Program-made: the position numbers and the translations under genes
The notes under the pieces: generated by a model
Told to the model about the DNA's origin: nothing
The model's input: the letters and a program-made list of their open reading frames with translations, nothing else
The model's database searches: none
Shown here: positions 16,707-25,787 of the stretch, piece after piece
Position numbering within the stretch: the stretch's first letter is position 1
Layout of the letters: every line of letters starts with the position of its first letter
DNA from: an uncultured Bacilli bacterium
GTDB lineage: Bacteria; Bacillota_I; Bacilli_A; RF39; UBA660
Assembly: GCA_944350495.1 (NCBI GenBank)
Contig: CALVOZ010000005.1
Span: forward strand, 20,600 to 84,599
Reading direction: 5' to 3'
Length of the DNA stretch: 64,000 bases

Positions 16707-17522
16707 ATGAAAAAAATATTATTTAGTATTTTATTCTTCTTTATGTTTTTATTACCCGTTAGTGCTTTAGATACTTCATTAAAAGTATATGATGATGCTG
16801 ATTTATTGACTGATGCTGAAGAAGAAACTTTAAGGCAATTAGCTATTCAATTTGTTGAGAATCATGATATGGATTTAGTTATTGTAACCACTTTATATAA
16901 TGATGGTAAAGGTACTGAAGCTTATGCTCAAGATTTTTATGATTATAATGGATTTGGTATTGGAGAAACACATGATGGTATTTTATTCTTAATAGATAGA
17001 ACATATGGCTATAATGATACATATATGGTAACTACAGGACATGCTATATTAGTATATGATGATACTAGAATAAATTCAATTTTAGATGACATATATTATG
17101 TTAAAGATAATGGCTATTATGATATGTTCGAAACATTTATTACAAGTTCTGATAAATGGGCAGAGAAAGGTGTAGCTCCTTCCAATGAAGATTATGAAAT
17201 TGATAAAAATGGTAATTTTGTTCGCAAAAGAAAATTTCCTTTGGGAATGACAATAGCAATATCCTTATTAGTCCCAACAGGAGTTGTAATATTCTTTATA
17301 TTACGAAATAAAATGGTAAGAAAAGCTACTAGAGCAGCTGAATATTTAGATTCAAATTCAATTAGTTTTTCAAGAAAAGAAGACAGATTTATTACAACTC
17401 ATACTACTAGAACTTATTCACCACGTAATACTGGTAGTAGTGGTAGCGTTGGCGGTGGAGGTTCCTCAATTAGCCGTGGTAGTAGCGGTAGGTCACATGG
17501 TGGTGGCGGAAGAAGAATGTAA
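16707..17522 (+). CDS. TPM domain membrane protein
   Basis: A signal peptide (1-20, ending VSALD) is followed by a TPM domain (about 25-165; VYDDADLLTDAEEETLRQLA, DGILFLIDR), a fold found in YgcG-type proteins and thylakoid phosphatases. A membrane helix spans about 178-197. The cytoplasmic tail ends in a Gly/Ser/Arg-rich low-complexity stretch (about 238-271) similar to other TPM proteins of Firmicutes. Pairing with a zinc-ribbon membrane protein suggests an envelope stress or assembly role, but this is inference. Confidence 0.85.
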   Translation: MKKILFSILFFFMFLLPVSALDTSLKVYDDADLLTDAEEETLRQLAIQFVENHDMDLVIVTTLYNDGKGTEAYAQDFYDYNGFGIGETHDGILFLIDRTYGYNDTYMVTTGHAILVYDDTRINSILDDIYYVKDNGYYDMFETFITSSDKWAEKGVAPSNEDYEIDKNGNFVRKRKFPLGMTIAISLLVPTGVVIFFILRNKMVRKATRAAEYLDSNSISFSRKEDRFITTHTTRTYSPRNTGSSGSVGGGGSSISRGSSGRSHGGGGRRM

Positions 17523-17549
17523 AAGGAGTAAGATAACTTACTCCTTTAT
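17522..17549. terminator. Bidirectional intrinsic terminator
   Basis: AAAGGAGTAAG (17522-17532) pairs with CTTACTCCTTT (17537-17547), loop ATAA. It ends both the TPM gene and the convergent tmcAL. Confidence 0.9.
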
Positions 17550-18662
17550 TATTGGCTTGTGTTGATATTCTTCTTTAATAAATTCTTTTCCCTTTAATAT
17601 ACCTAAAATTTTAGTAACACGCATTTCAATTTCTAAAAGTTTATTCACATCATTAGAATAATTAGTAATAAGAGGTAGATTTAACTCTTTTTTTATTAGT
17701 CTTAAATATTCTTGTCCATTTCTATTAAAACCTAAAACACGAATATAACTTTTATCTTTATAATAATTAGCTTCTTCTTTAGTAAACGAAAATAAAATAT
17801 GTGAACACATTCTCATTAATCTATTATAAGTATAATATTTACTTTTAATGGCTAAAATAAACTCGTTTAAGTTATTGCAGTTAACTATTTCTTTTTTCAT
17901 CCGTGAGATAATATTTTTATCTACTGTTTGATATTTATCTAAATTATCTTCTGCTAAAATCTTATATTTAATGAAAGGAAAATAATCATTTAAAAAATAC
18001 ATTTTATTATTTAAATACTTTAAACTATAATCAGGTACTAAATTTGAAAAATCTTCACCATTAATTATTTTATTTCTAATACTAGTTGCGCTTCCAGAAT
18101 CTAAACTGTGATAATCATTGGTTCTTTTTATTGTAAGAGGTTCAATGTGATATTTATTTTTTATTATTTCTTTAACATATCCTAGTCCTAATAAATCATT
18201 TGGTGTTGTAATATCAATGTCATGGTCTTTTAAAGCCTGAGCTAAAGCTGAAGGATAATTTAGCCCTGTATCTAAAAGCATTCTAACTTTGTTTTGATAT
18301 TCTTGATTATTCAACTGAATATCTGCTGCGCTATATAATTTATCAATATTATTATCTTCTGAACCAAAAATAACTTTATCAACCTTTAATTCTGCAAGTA
18401 TTTTAATTGTGCCATAGCAAAATATGTCCGCAGCTTGACTGGCATGAAAATATGGTAGCTCGACTACTAAGTCAACTCCATAATGAAGAGCAATATCAGT
18501 TTTCTCCCACTTATTTAAAATACTTAATTCACCACGTTCAGTAACAGATCCAGACATGACTAATATAATCATTGAATTGGGATATAATTTTTTAATTTTA
18601 TCTATATGATATAAATGTCCATTATGAAATGGATTATATTCACATATAATACCTATCTTCAT
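17538..18662 (-). CDS. tmcAL: tRNA(Met) cytidine acetate ligase TmcAL (YlbM)
   Basis: Makes N4-acetylcytidine at the wobble base of elongator tRNA-Met using acetate and ATP. The nucleotidyltransferase fold opens with GIICEYNPFHNGHLYHI and continues with VMSGSVTERGELSILNKWEKT and VVELPYFHASQAADIF, all typical. The open frame reaches a GTG at 18674, but ATG 18662 gives the canonical MKIGII start and has GGTG upstream at good spacing; 374 aa. It lies divergent to yceD-rpmF, the same neighbours as in Bacillus (ylbM-ylbN-rpmF). Confidence 0.93.
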   Translation of the reverse strand: MKIGIICEYNPFHNGHLYHIDKIKKLYPNSMIILVMSGSVTERGELSILNKWEKTDIALHYGVDLVVELPYFHASQAADIFCYGTIKILAELKVDKVIFGSEDNNIDKLYSAADIQLNNQEYQNKVRMLLDTGLNYPSALAQALKDHDIDITTPNDLLGLGYVKEIIKNKYHIEPLTIKRTNDYHSLDSGSATSIRNKIINGEDFSNLVPDYSLKYLNNKMYFLNDYFPFIKYKILAEDNLDKYQTVDKNIISRMKKEIVNCNNLNEFILAIKSKYYTYNRLMRMCSHILFSFTKEEANYYKDKSYIRVLGFNRNGQEYLRLIKKELNLPLITNYSNDVNKLLEIEMRVTKILGILKGKEFIKEEYQHKPIIKE

Positions 18663-18696
18663 TTTCTTCACCACTTATATAATAGCATATTTTTCC

Positions 18697-18725
18697 TTGA
18701 TTTTTTATATATTTTTATGTATAAT
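18697..18725 (+). promoter_or_regulatory. Promoter of yceD-rpmF
   Basis: TTGATT (18697-18702), 17-base spacer, TATAAT (18720-18725), 20 bases before the yceD start. Confidence 0.75.
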
Positions 18726-18744
18726 GTTTTAGTCGGGTGATATT

Positions 18745-19218
18745 ATGAATATTGATTTAACTCGTTTATTTAGTAGAATAGATAAAGAAGTTAGTGTAGA
18801 TGAAATCTATTCGTTTACAGAATTAGAAGGAACTGGCGTTACTTCAATTGATAATGTAAGTATTAAGGGATACATAAAGTTAAATGCTTTATCTGAACCA
18901 TATCTTAATTTAGATATTGAAGGTGTAATGGTTATTCCATGTGCGATAACATTAAAACCAGTTGAATATCCATTTTCCATTAAAATCGAAGGAGATTTGG
19001 AAGAAATTGCTGATGATAATCCTGAAAAGTATATAAATTCTAAAAATTCTCTTGATATTTTGCCAATAATATGGGAAAATATATTAATGGAAATTCCTAT
19101 GCGTGTTGTAAGTGAAGGCGCTGATGACGTTGCCTTAGAAGGTGATGGCTGGAAGTTTATAACAGGTAATGAGAAAGTGGAAAATTCGGAACTATCCAAA
19201 TTGAAAGATTTATTATAA
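18745..19218 (+). CDS. yceD: YceD/DUF177 family protein
   Basis: A 157-aa protein of the YceD family, which in bacteria and plastids is linked to 23S rRNA accumulation. The middle reads GTGVTSIDNVSIKGYIKL and VMVIPCAITLKPVEYPF, where the family usually has a CxRC-type pair, here reduced to a single Cys. The acidic end is typical. Adjacency to rpmF, 17 bases downstream, is the classic arrangement and supports the call. Confidence 0.9.
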   Translation: MNIDLTRLFSRIDKEVSVDEIYSFTELEGTGVTSIDNVSIKGYIKLNALSEPYLNLDIEGVMVIPCAITLKPVEYPFSIKIEGDLEEIADDNPEKYINSKNSLDILPIIWENILMEIPMRVVSEGADDVALEGDGWKFITGNEKVENSELSKLKDLL

Positions 19219-19235
19219 GAACGTGAGGTGAAACA

Positions 19236-19421
19236 ATGGCTGTACCATTTAGAAAAGTAAGTAATACTAGAGGAAGAAAAAGAAGAACTCATTATAAAAT
19301 TAGTGAGAACGGAACTACAAAATGCCCAAAATGTGGTGCTGAAATTAGACCACACAGAGTATGTTTAGAATGTGGAACATACAAAGGAAAAGAAGTTATT
19401 AAAAAAGAAGAAGAGAAATAA
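19236..19421 (+). CDS. rpmF: 50S ribosomal protein L32
   Basis: [19 protein letters not shown] matches the L32 N-terminus. Two CxxC pairs ([18 protein letters not shown]) form a zinc site, so this is the zinc-binding form. 61 aa, normal size. SD GAGGTGA precedes the start. It is cotranscribed with yceD and ends at a terminator. Confidence 0.97.
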   Translation: MAVPFRKVSNTRGRKRRTHYKISENGTTKCPKCGAEIRPHRVCLECGTYKGKEVIKKEEEK

Positions 19422-19434
19422 TCTTCTTTTTTTT
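19401..19434 (+). terminator. Intrinsic terminator of yceD-rpmF
   Basis: AAAAAAGAAGA (19401-19411) pairs with TCTTCTTTTTT (19422-19432). The 5' arm lies in the Lys/Glu codons of the L32 tail. Confidence 0.75.
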
Positions 19435-19452
19435 GTAATTAAATATTATTAG

Positions 19453-19480
19453 TTGACAACTAATATAAATATGATATAAT
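19453..19480 (+). promoter_or_regulatory. Promoter of the tyrS T-box operon
   Basis: Consensus TTGACA (19453-19458), 16-base spacer, consensus TATAAT (19475-19480) with extended TGA. The strongest-looking promoter in the window. Confidence 0.9.
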
Positions 19481-19486
19481 TAATCT

Positions 19487-19694
19487 AGTTTGTAATTGAT
19501 GAAGAAAAATATAAGTAGTTTTACTATTAGTAAATAGAGATTTAACGGTTGGTGAAAGTTAAACAAGATAATAAAATGAAATTACATATTTGGAATCAAA
19601 TCGTTAAATCGCGTTAAGATTATAAGTGCATAACAAGTATTATGAAATAGGGTGGTACCGCGAATATTCGTCCCTATACTCATAATATTTTTTT
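19487..19694 (+). ncRNA. T-box riboswitch, tyrosine type
   Basis: The T-box sequence AGGGTGGTACCGCG (19649-19662) is perfect. Upstream, AGAGA and GGTTGGTGAAAG match stem I elements, and a TAC triplet at 19583-19585 after GAAAT is the likely Tyr specifier. GATTTAACG and CGTTAAATC pair across stem I. A terminator arm (about 19638-19656 with 19671-19690) plus a T7 run overlaps the antiterminator. Uncharged tRNA-Tyr would favour readthrough into the HAD-deoC-tyrS genes. The specifier is inferred from tyrS downstream. Confidence 0.93.
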
Positions 19695-19709
19695 ATTTTA
19701 GGAGGATAT

Positions 19710-20351
19710 ATGATTAAAAAGATTATATTTGATTTAGATAATACACTTTTAATGTTTGATGATAAACAAATTGATGATTATAAAAATGTTTTAAAAAATG
19801 CTGGTTTTAGTTGTGAAAATGATGAAGCAGCCAAAATATATAAAGCAATTGGTAATTATGAATTACAAAGAATTAAATATGATAAAGAATCATTAATTAA
19901 TTTTATTAATAATGAATTAGGAACAAGTTATCCTGTTTCTTTAATAGATAGTATAATTAAAATTATTGGGAAAAATTGGACTAATAATATAGCGCCTAAT
20001 CTTATTGAAACATTAGATTATTTATCAAGTAAATATGAATTATATGTTTTAACTAACTGGTTTACTGAATCACAAGTAATGAGGTTAAAAGGTGCTAAAA
20101 TTGATCACTACTTTAAAGAAATAGTTGGTTCTGACATGTGTGATATTAAACCTAATCCAGAAAGTTACGAATATTTCTTAAAAGATACTGAACCTAGCGA
20201 ATGCTTAATGATTGGTGATAGACCGGATATAGACTTAGATGGTGCCTTGAAAATTGGCATGAATGGGTTATTATACGATTATAAACTTAAATATAAAGAT
20301 ACGAAGTATGACAAATTTAATGATTGGAAACAAATTAAAGATATATTATAG
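19710..20351 (+). CDS. HAD-superfamily hydrolase
   Basis: A 213-aa HAD phosphatase of the subfamily with a helical cap. Motif I IIFDLDNTLLMFDD has the nucleophile and acid/base Asp, motif II lies in LYVLTNWFTES, the motif III Lys in IKPNPESYEYFL, and motif IV GDRPDIDLDGA. Substrate unknown. It is the first gene after the T-box, with deoC 9 bases downstream, so its level should follow tyrosine charging. Confidence 0.88.
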   Translation: MIKKIIFDLDNTLLMFDDKQIDDYKNVLKNAGFSCENDEAAKIYKAIGNYELQRIKYDKESLINFINNELGTSYPVSLIDSIIKIIGKNWTNNIAPNLIETLDYLSSKYELYVLTNWFTESQVMRLKGAKIDHYFKEIVGSDMCDIKPNPESYEYFLKDTEPSECLMIGDRPDIDLDGALKIGMNGLLYDYKLKYKDTKYDKFNDWKQIKDIL

Positions 20352-20360
20352 GAGGTATTT

Positions 20361-21104
20361 ATGGAATTAAATAGTTATATAGACCATACAAATTTAAATG
20401 CAACTGCAACATTAAAAGATATTGAAAAATTATGTGAGGAAGCTAAAAAATACCATTTTGCTAGTGTTTGTGTTCATCCTTACTATGTTATGGTTGCTAA
20501 AGAACTACTTAAAGGTAGTAATGTTGAAGTAGGAACTGTAGTTGGATTCCCATTAGGTGCTAATACAATGGAAGTAAAAGCATTTGAAGCGATAAATGCT
20601 ATTGAAAATGGTGCTGATGAAATTGATATGGTAATTAATCTGAGTGCTTTAAAAAATAAAGATTATGATTATGTTAAAGAAGAGATAGAAGAAGTTAGAG
20701 ATTCAATTGATGGTAAAGTATTAAAAGTTATTATTGAAACCTGCTATCTAAGTGAAGAAGAAATTATTAAAATGACAGAAATTTGTAATGAGACATTTGT
20801 TAATTTTATTAAAACTTCAACTGGCTTCGGCTCAGATGGTGCTAAAGTAAGTGATGTTGAATTAATAGCTAAACACAAAAATGAAATTTTAGAGATAAAA
20901 GCAAGCGGGGGAATTAGAAATGTTGAAACTGCTGAAGATTTAATTAATGCTGGTGCTACAAGATTAGGTACTAGTAAAGGTGTAATTTTAATGGACGCTA
21001 ACCATGATTATGAAAGTGATGATGAGTGTGATTGTGGTGATGAATGTCATGAAACTGAACATAAATGTAGATGTGGCAAATGTCATTGCCATCATGATGA
21101 ATAA
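20361..21104 (+). CDS. deoC: Deoxyribose-phosphate aldolase with Cys/His-rich tail
   Basis: Splits 2-deoxyribose 5-phosphate to glyceraldehyde 3-phosphate and acetaldehyde. The TIM barrel keeps the Schiff-base Lys K151 in NFIKTSTGFG, the proton-relay Lys K180 in IKASGGIR and the Asp in EIDMVINL. The core ends near residue 210, the normal length. A tail of about 35 residues (213-247) follows, holding seven Cys (223, 225, 229, 236, 238, 241, 243) and six His, in the form CDCGDECH and CRCGKCHCHHDE. It looks like a metal-binding appendage and is not part of the usual family. The gene lies between HAD and tyrS under the T-box. Confidence 0.93.
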   Translation: MELNSYIDHTNLNATATLKDIEKLCEEAKKYHFASVCVHPYYVMVAKELLKGSNVEVGTVVGFPLGANTMEVKAFEAINAIENGADEIDMVINLSALKNKDYDYVKEEIEEVRDSIDGKVLKVIIETCYLSEEEIIKMTEICNETFVNFIKTSTGFGSDGAKVSDVELIAKHKNEILEIKASGGIRNVETAEDLINAGATRLGTSKGVILMDANHDYESDDECDCGDECHETEHKCRCGKCHCHHDE

Positions 21105-21121
21105 TTGAAAGGAGAAATAAT

Positions 21122-22345
21122 ATGAAATTATTTGATGATTTAAAATGGAGAGGACTTATTAAGGATATTAGTAGTCCTGAACTAGAGAGAAAATTAAACG
21201 AAGAATCTTTAACATTTTATATAGGTACTGACCCAACAGCAGATTCTATGCATATCGGTCACTTTTCTTCATTTTTAATAGCTACTCGTTTAGCTCGTTA
21301 TGGTCATCAACCAATTCTTTTAGTAGGTGGAGCAACAGGACTTATTGGAGATCCTAAACCTTCTAATGAAAGACAAATGATTACTAAAGAAGAGGTTCAA
21401 AAAAACGTAGATGGTTTAACTAAACAAGCAAAGGAAATATTTGGCTTTGAGGTAGTTAATAATTATGATTGGACTAAAGATGTTAATATATTAGATTTCT
21501 TAAGGGATTATGGTAAGTATATTAATGTTAATTATATGTTAGATAAAGATATAATTTCAAGAAGATTAGATTCAGGTATTACTTTCTGTGAATTTGCTTA
21601 TACATTATTACAAGGAATGGATTTTGTACATTTATACGAAGATAAAGGTGTAACATTACAAGTAGCAGGTTCAGATCAATGGGGCAATATTACAACTGGT
21701 ATTGAATTAGCTCGTAAAAAAAATGATGTTGAGTTATATGGTATGACTATGCCTTTAGTATTAGATGCTAATGGAGTTAAATTTGGAAAAACAGAAGGGA
21801 ACGCTTTATGGTTAGATAAAAATAAAACATCATCTTATGAATTATATCAATATTTAATTAATTCTGATGATGCTATTGTAATTGATTACTTAAAGAAATT
21901 AACATTCTTAACGAAAGAGGAAATTGAAGTAATTGAAAAAGAACATGTAGCTGCTCCTGAGAAAAGAATTGCTCAAAAAGCTTTAGCTCATGAAGTAATT
22001 ACTTTTTTGCATGGTGAAGAAGAATTTAATAAAGCTGTACATATAAGTGAAGCTCTATTTAGTGGAAATATTAAAGAATTGTCATTAGATGAAATCAAAG
22101 ATGGAATGAAAGATGTACCTAATTTTGAAATAGAAGAAGGAACTTTAATAGACGTCTTAGTTAATAATAAAATTGCAAATAGTAGAAGAGAAGCTAGAGA
22201 ATTTTTAAATGCTGGCTCAATTATTTTAAATGGTGATAAAGTTACTGATGAAAATATGTTAATAACTAAATCATCAGCGATTGAAGAAAAAGTAGTAATT
22301 ATTCGTAAAGGAAAGAAAAAATACTATATGGGTATTTTTAAATAA
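21122..22345 (+). CDS. tyrS: Tyrosyl-tRNA synthetase
   Basis: Class I synthetase charging tRNA-Tyr. YIGTDPTADSMHIGHFSS carries the HIGH motif, and KFGKTEGNALW is the KMSKS-type loop as in bacterial TyrRS. QVAGSDQWGNITTGIEL and a C-terminal S4-like RNA-binding domain (about 340-405) complete it. 407 aa, normal. SD AAAGGAG precedes the start. It is last in the T-box operon. Confidence 0.97.
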   Translation: MKLFDDLKWRGLIKDISSPELERKLNEESLTFYIGTDPTADSMHIGHFSSFLIATRLARYGHQPILLVGGATGLIGDPKPSNERQMITKEEVQKNVDGLTKQAKEIFGFEVVNNYDWTKDVNILDFLRDYGKYINVNYMLDKDIISRRLDSGITFCEFAYTLLQGMDFVHLYEDKGVTLQVAGSDQWGNITTGIELARKKNDVELYGMTMPLVLDANGVKFGKTEGNALWLDKNKTSSYELYQYLINSDDAIVIDYLKKLTFLTKEEIEVIEKEHVAAPEKRIAQKALAHEVITFLHGEEEFNKAVHISEALFSGNIKELSLDEIKDGMKDVPNFEIEEGTLIDVLVNNKIANSRREAREFLNAGSIILNGDKVTDENMLITKSSAIEEKVVIIRKGKKKYYMGIFK

Positions 22346-22365
22346 AAGTTTGTTAAAGTGATAAC

Positions 22366-23154
22366 ATGCAAATAAAATTTTACAGAAGATTACAAAATAT
22401 GGGAAAGGTTCAAAGTAAGTCTGATACTTTAGATAAAGTTAAACCAATTAATAGAGTTGAGCTATTGAAGCCTATTAATCGTGATACTGTAACATTTAGT
22501 GATGTAAGTCTGCATTTAAGTATTAAAGAAAGCTTAATAAAAAAGTTAGAGAGTACTCTCCAAGAATGTAATGATATCTTAGCTAAATATAGTGTCATAG
22601 ATGATGATGATTACAAAAGACATGGCCATGGTAAAAATACAATACAAGAAATTTTAAGGATAAAAGAATCAGTTATTAGTTATTTAAATATGGTTAAAAA
22701 TTCTAAAGATTTAAAAGATATTCATGAATTAGAAAAATATATTGATAATTTTTATGTAACGAAAGTAAATTTGTTATTATCAAGTTATATAGCTGAAATA
22801 ATGAATCATTATAATAATACCGTAGTCCCACCTTATTATCATTTTGCAGGTTTAGAAGTATCTAAATGGCGTAGGGAAGCTATGAAGATATTTCCTAATA
22901 TTGATTTATCTATTTATAATGACTATCAATTAAAACAATATGTTATAGCTTATAAGAATGGAATTGCTCCGGATACATTACTAAATATTATGGATGTTAG
23001 AAGATCTCCTGAACATATTAGATTATTATTTTTATTACCTGAGAATGAAATGATGGATGTTTTAGCACACCCAGAATATACTGTTTCACATATTCAAGGG
23101 ATGTTTCCTGATTTGTTAGAAGAAATTGATAAAAATAAAAAAGGACTTGTTTAA
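22366..23154 (+). CDS. Hypothetical protein, 262 aa
   Basis: Not recognised. Soluble, helical and without signal peptide. The N-terminus is basic (MQIKFYRRLQNMGK) and the C-terminal half (about 155-255) contains short helical repeats such as NDYQLKQYVIAYKNGIAP and LFLLPENEMMDVLAHPEYTV that could form a right-handed helical repeat. It follows tyrS by 20 bases with only a weak ribosome site (AAAGTGA), and may be transcribed from the T-box operon since no terminator separates them. Confidence 0.7.
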   Translation: MQIKFYRRLQNMGKVQSKSDTLDKVKPINRVELLKPINRDTVTFSDVSLHLSIKESLIKKLESTLQECNDILAKYSVIDDDDYKRHGHGKNTIQEILRIKESVISYLNMVKNSKDLKDIHELEKYIDNFYVTKVNLLLSSYIAEIMNHYNNTVVPPYYHFAGLEVSKWRREAMKIFPNIDLSIYNDYQLKQYVIAYKNGIAPDTLLNIMDVRRSPEHIRLLFLLPENEMMDVLAHPEYTVSHIQGMFPDLLEEIDKNKKGLV

Positions 23155-23165
23155 GTCCTTTTTCT
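23137..23165. terminator. Bidirectional terminator
   Basis: AAAAAGGACTT pairs with AAGTCCTTTTT around GTTT (stem 23138-23148 with 23153-23163). It serves the 22366 gene and the convergent rpsD. Confidence 0.88.
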
Positions 23166-23172
23166 TTTACTA

Positions 23173-23775
23173 TTATCTGTTGTAGTATTCAACGATTAAT
23201 GCTTCATTAATATCAGCATTTAATTCGCTTCTTTCAGGATATCTAACATATGTACCTGACATCTTATTAGCATCAAAAGTAACGAAATCAACACGTTTAG
23301 CTAAAGCTTCTAATGAAGTTTTAACGATTGCTAATTCTTTATCATTTTCACGTAAAGAAATAACATCGCCTGGTTTACAAGTGTAAGATGGAATATTAAC
23401 TTTTTTACCATTAACAGTTATATGTCCATGGTTAACTAATTGTCTAGCACCTTTTCTTGTAGTTGAAAGACCCATACGATAAACTATATTGTCTAAACGG
23501 CTCTCTAGTAATTTAAGTAAATTTTCGCCATGAACACCTTTGATTTTACCAGCTCTTTCAAAAACTTTTTCGAATTGTTTTTCTGATAATCCATACATAA
23601 ATCTAGCTTTTTGCTTTTCTTGTAATTGGATACCGTAGTTAGATAATTTCTTACCACGTTTATTACCATGTTGCCCTGGAGCATATGGTTTTTTAGCTAA
23701 TTCTTCTCCAGTTTCTAGAGTAGAAAAACCTAAATGACGTGATTTTCTATAAATTGATCCAGTATATCTTGACAT
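23173..23775 (-). CDS. rpsD: 30S ribosomal protein S4
   Basis: Primary 16S rRNA-binding protein. [18 protein letters not shown] is the standard start, and the S4 RNA-binding domain is seen in [20 protein letters not shown] and [14 protein letters not shown]. No zinc Cys motif, so it is the C-minus form. Two ATGs are possible; the one at 23775 is preferred because AGGAG lies 7-8 bases before it, while the ATG at 23781 is too close. 200 aa. It sits between tyrS and ezrA, as I recall for Bacillus. Confidence 0.96.
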   Translation of the reverse strand: MSRYTGSIYRKSRHLGFSTLETGEELAKKPYAPGQHGNKRGKKLSNYGIQLQEKQKARFMYGLSEKQFEKVFERAGKIKGVHGENLLKLLESRLDNIVYRMGLSTTRKGARQLVNHGHITVNGKKVNIPSYTCKPGDVISLRENDKELAIVKTSLEALAKRVDFVTFDANKMSGTYVRYPERSELNADINEALIVEYYNR

Positions 23776-23781
23776 CTTCAT

Positions 23782-23931
23782 TCTCCTTTCTTTAGATTTG
23801 ATGAAGATGCATTTTTTTTATTCATTATAGGGTGTCTAATTTAAATATATTCGCCTGCAGCAAGGTTACAAATAACCCCTATAGGTAATAGACACATTAT
23901 AAATTTAAAATACGCTGCAAATTCATCGCAG
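23782..23931 (-). promoter_or_regulatory. Structured rpsD leader, candidate S4 autoregulatory site
   Basis: About 150 bases of untranslated leader lie between the promoter and rpsD. On the minus strand GTGTCTA and TAGACAC can form a long-range stem enclosing GC-rich elements, and CTGC/GCAG forms a small 5' hairpin. Bacillus S4 represses its own message through such a leader. The match here is by position and structure only. Confidence 0.5.
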
Positions 23932-23936
23932 TTATA

Positions 23937-23964
23937 ATTATATCATTTATATAAAAAAAGTCAA
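23937..23964 (-). promoter_or_regulatory. Promoter of rpsD
   Basis: Minus strand TTGACT (23959-23964), 16-base spacer, TATAAT (23937-23942) with extended TGA. Confidence 0.8.
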
Positions 23965-24052
23965 GCAAAACCTGCATTTCAAAAATAAATAAATTGTTAT
24001 AAAATGTCGAAAAAATGTAAAAAGTATGATATACTTAATAGTAGGTGATAGT

Positions 24053-25783
24053 ATGAAAGATAATTTAACATTAATTATTGTAAGTGTTATAATTGCTACG
24101 ATATTATTAATTGTTGGCGTTATCTGCTTTATTCGCCGTAACAAAACTAGACGAATAAAGAAAAAATTAGAACTTTTGGATATAGAAAAGAATAAATTAG
24201 AATCTTCACCAATCATTCCTGAATTAGCAAAAGTTGAATCTTATTTAAATAATCCTAAATTAAAAGTTATGTATAATGAGTGGTCAGCTCGTTTGCAAAA
24301 TATTAAAGATACTCAAATACCAAATTTAAATAACATGTTATTAGAGACTGAGTATTCGTTATCTCAAAAAGACTATAAAAGTACAATTTATAAATTGGCT
24401 AAATTAGAAATGGAAATGTATAAAGTTAGAACAAATTCCGAATTCTTGTTTGGAGAGATAAAAGAAATAACATCTAGTGAGGAACGAAGTAGAGAAATAA
24501 TTACATCGTTTAAAGTTAAGTTTAGAAACTTACATCAAAAGTTTAATGAAACTAAAACTGAATTTGGACCAATTGCTGAAATAGTCCAAAAACAATTTGA
24601 AGTTATTTCTAAAAGATTTGAAGATTTTGAAACAATTATGGATAATAATGAATTTACTGAAGTAAATGATATTGTTAAAGTAATTAATGATTTATTAAAA
24701 CATATAGAGATAGTAATTGAAGAAGTACCATCAATTGTTTTACTTGCTTATTCGGTAATTCCAAAAAGGATTGCTGAAATAGAAGAAATATACAATCGAA
24801 TGGTTAAATCTGGATATCCACTTGATTATTTGAATGTTGAGTACAATATAGATGAAGCAAATAAAAAAATAGGAGATATTATTGTTAGAACAAAAAATTT
24901 AGACTTAGAAGATAGTTTATTTGAATTGAAAGTGCTATTAGATTATTTTGATTCATTGTTTGGTGATTTTGAAAATGAGAAGATAGCTCGTGCTACATAT
25001 ACAGATAATAATAGTACATTCAAAAACAAATTGGCTAAAGTGAATTCTGTTGTTGATGATATTTTTACTCAGTTAGAAGATATCAAGAGCATTTACAATT
25101 TATCTAATGATGACATTGAAGTTTTAAAACAAATTAATAAAGAGTTAAAAGAACTAAATGCTAATTATAAGTTATTATTAGAACATACAATAAATAATAA
25201 TGCTTTTGCATATTCTAAATTATTAAAAGAATTAGATGGCTTAGGTTTACAATTAGCTAAAATAGAAGATCGTCTAGACAATTCATTAGATGCAATAGGA
25301 AGTATGCGCGATGATGAGGTTAGAGCACGTCAACAATTAGAAGAAATTAAATCAATTTTAAAAGAAGCTAAACTGAAGATGCGTGATTATAATTTGCCAC
25401 ATATTCCTCAAAGTTATTTTGTAGAGTTAAAAGAAGCGATGAGCGCAATTAGAGAAATTGTTAAAGAACTTGATAAAAAGCCTATTACCATTAGTGTTTT
25501 AAATACTCGTGTTGATACAGCAAGAGATTTAGTTTTGAAATTATATCGTAAAACTGAAGAGTTATTAAAAATTGCAATGTTTGCTGAAGTAGCTCTTGTT
25601 TATAGCAATCGATATCGCAGTAGTTATGAAGGATTAAGCAATAAATTAAATTTATCAGAGCAATTGTTTTTAAAAGGTGAATATCAAAAATCTTTAGAAC
25701 TTACAATTAGTTTATTAAATAAGATAGAACCTAGCGTATATGAAAAATTAATTTATATGAGCAACTCTAATAGTTTAAGGTAG
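24053..25783 (+). CDS. ezrA: Septation ring formation regulator EzrA
   Basis: Membrane-anchored spectrin-like protein that restrains FtsZ rings and coordinates wall synthesis. One N-terminal membrane helix (about residues 5-27) leads into a long coiled-coil, all-helical body up to residue 576, the classic EzrA layout. SEERSREIITSFKVKFRNLHQKF fits the family, here quoted only as SEERSREIITSF. The ATG at 24053 has AGGTGA at the right distance; an upstream start at 24026 lacks one. Length matches Bacillus EzrA (about 562 aa). It is followed 4 bases later by the WG-repeat gene. Confidence 0.88.
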   Translation: MKDNLTLIIVSVIIATILLIVGVICFIRRNKTRRIKKKLELLDIEKNKLESSPIIPELAKVESYLNNPKLKVMYNEWSARLQNIKDTQIPNLNNMLLETEYSLSQKDYKSTIYKLAKLEMEMYKVRTNSEFLFGEIKEITSSEERSREIITSFKVKFRNLHQKFNETKTEFGPIAEIVQKQFEVISKRFEDFETIMDNNEFTEVNDIVKVINDLLKHIEIVIEEVPSIVLLAYSVIPKRIAEIEEIYNRMVKSGYPLDYLNVEYNIDEANKKIGDIIVRTKNLDLEDSLFELKVLLDYFDSLFGDFENEKIARATYTDNNSTFKNKLAKVNSVVDDIFTQLEDIKSIYNLSNDDIEVLKQINKELKELNANYKLLLEHTINNNAFAYSKLLKELDGLGLQLAKIEDRLDNSLDAIGSMRDDEVRARQQLEEIKSILKEAKLKMRDYNLPHIPQSYFVELKEAMSAIREIVKELDKKPITISVLNTRVDTARDLVLKLYRKTEELLKIAMFAEVALVYSNRYRSSYEGLSNKLNLSEQLFLKGEYQKSLELTISLLNKIEPSVYEKLIYMSNSNSLR

Positions 25784-25787
25784 GTGT

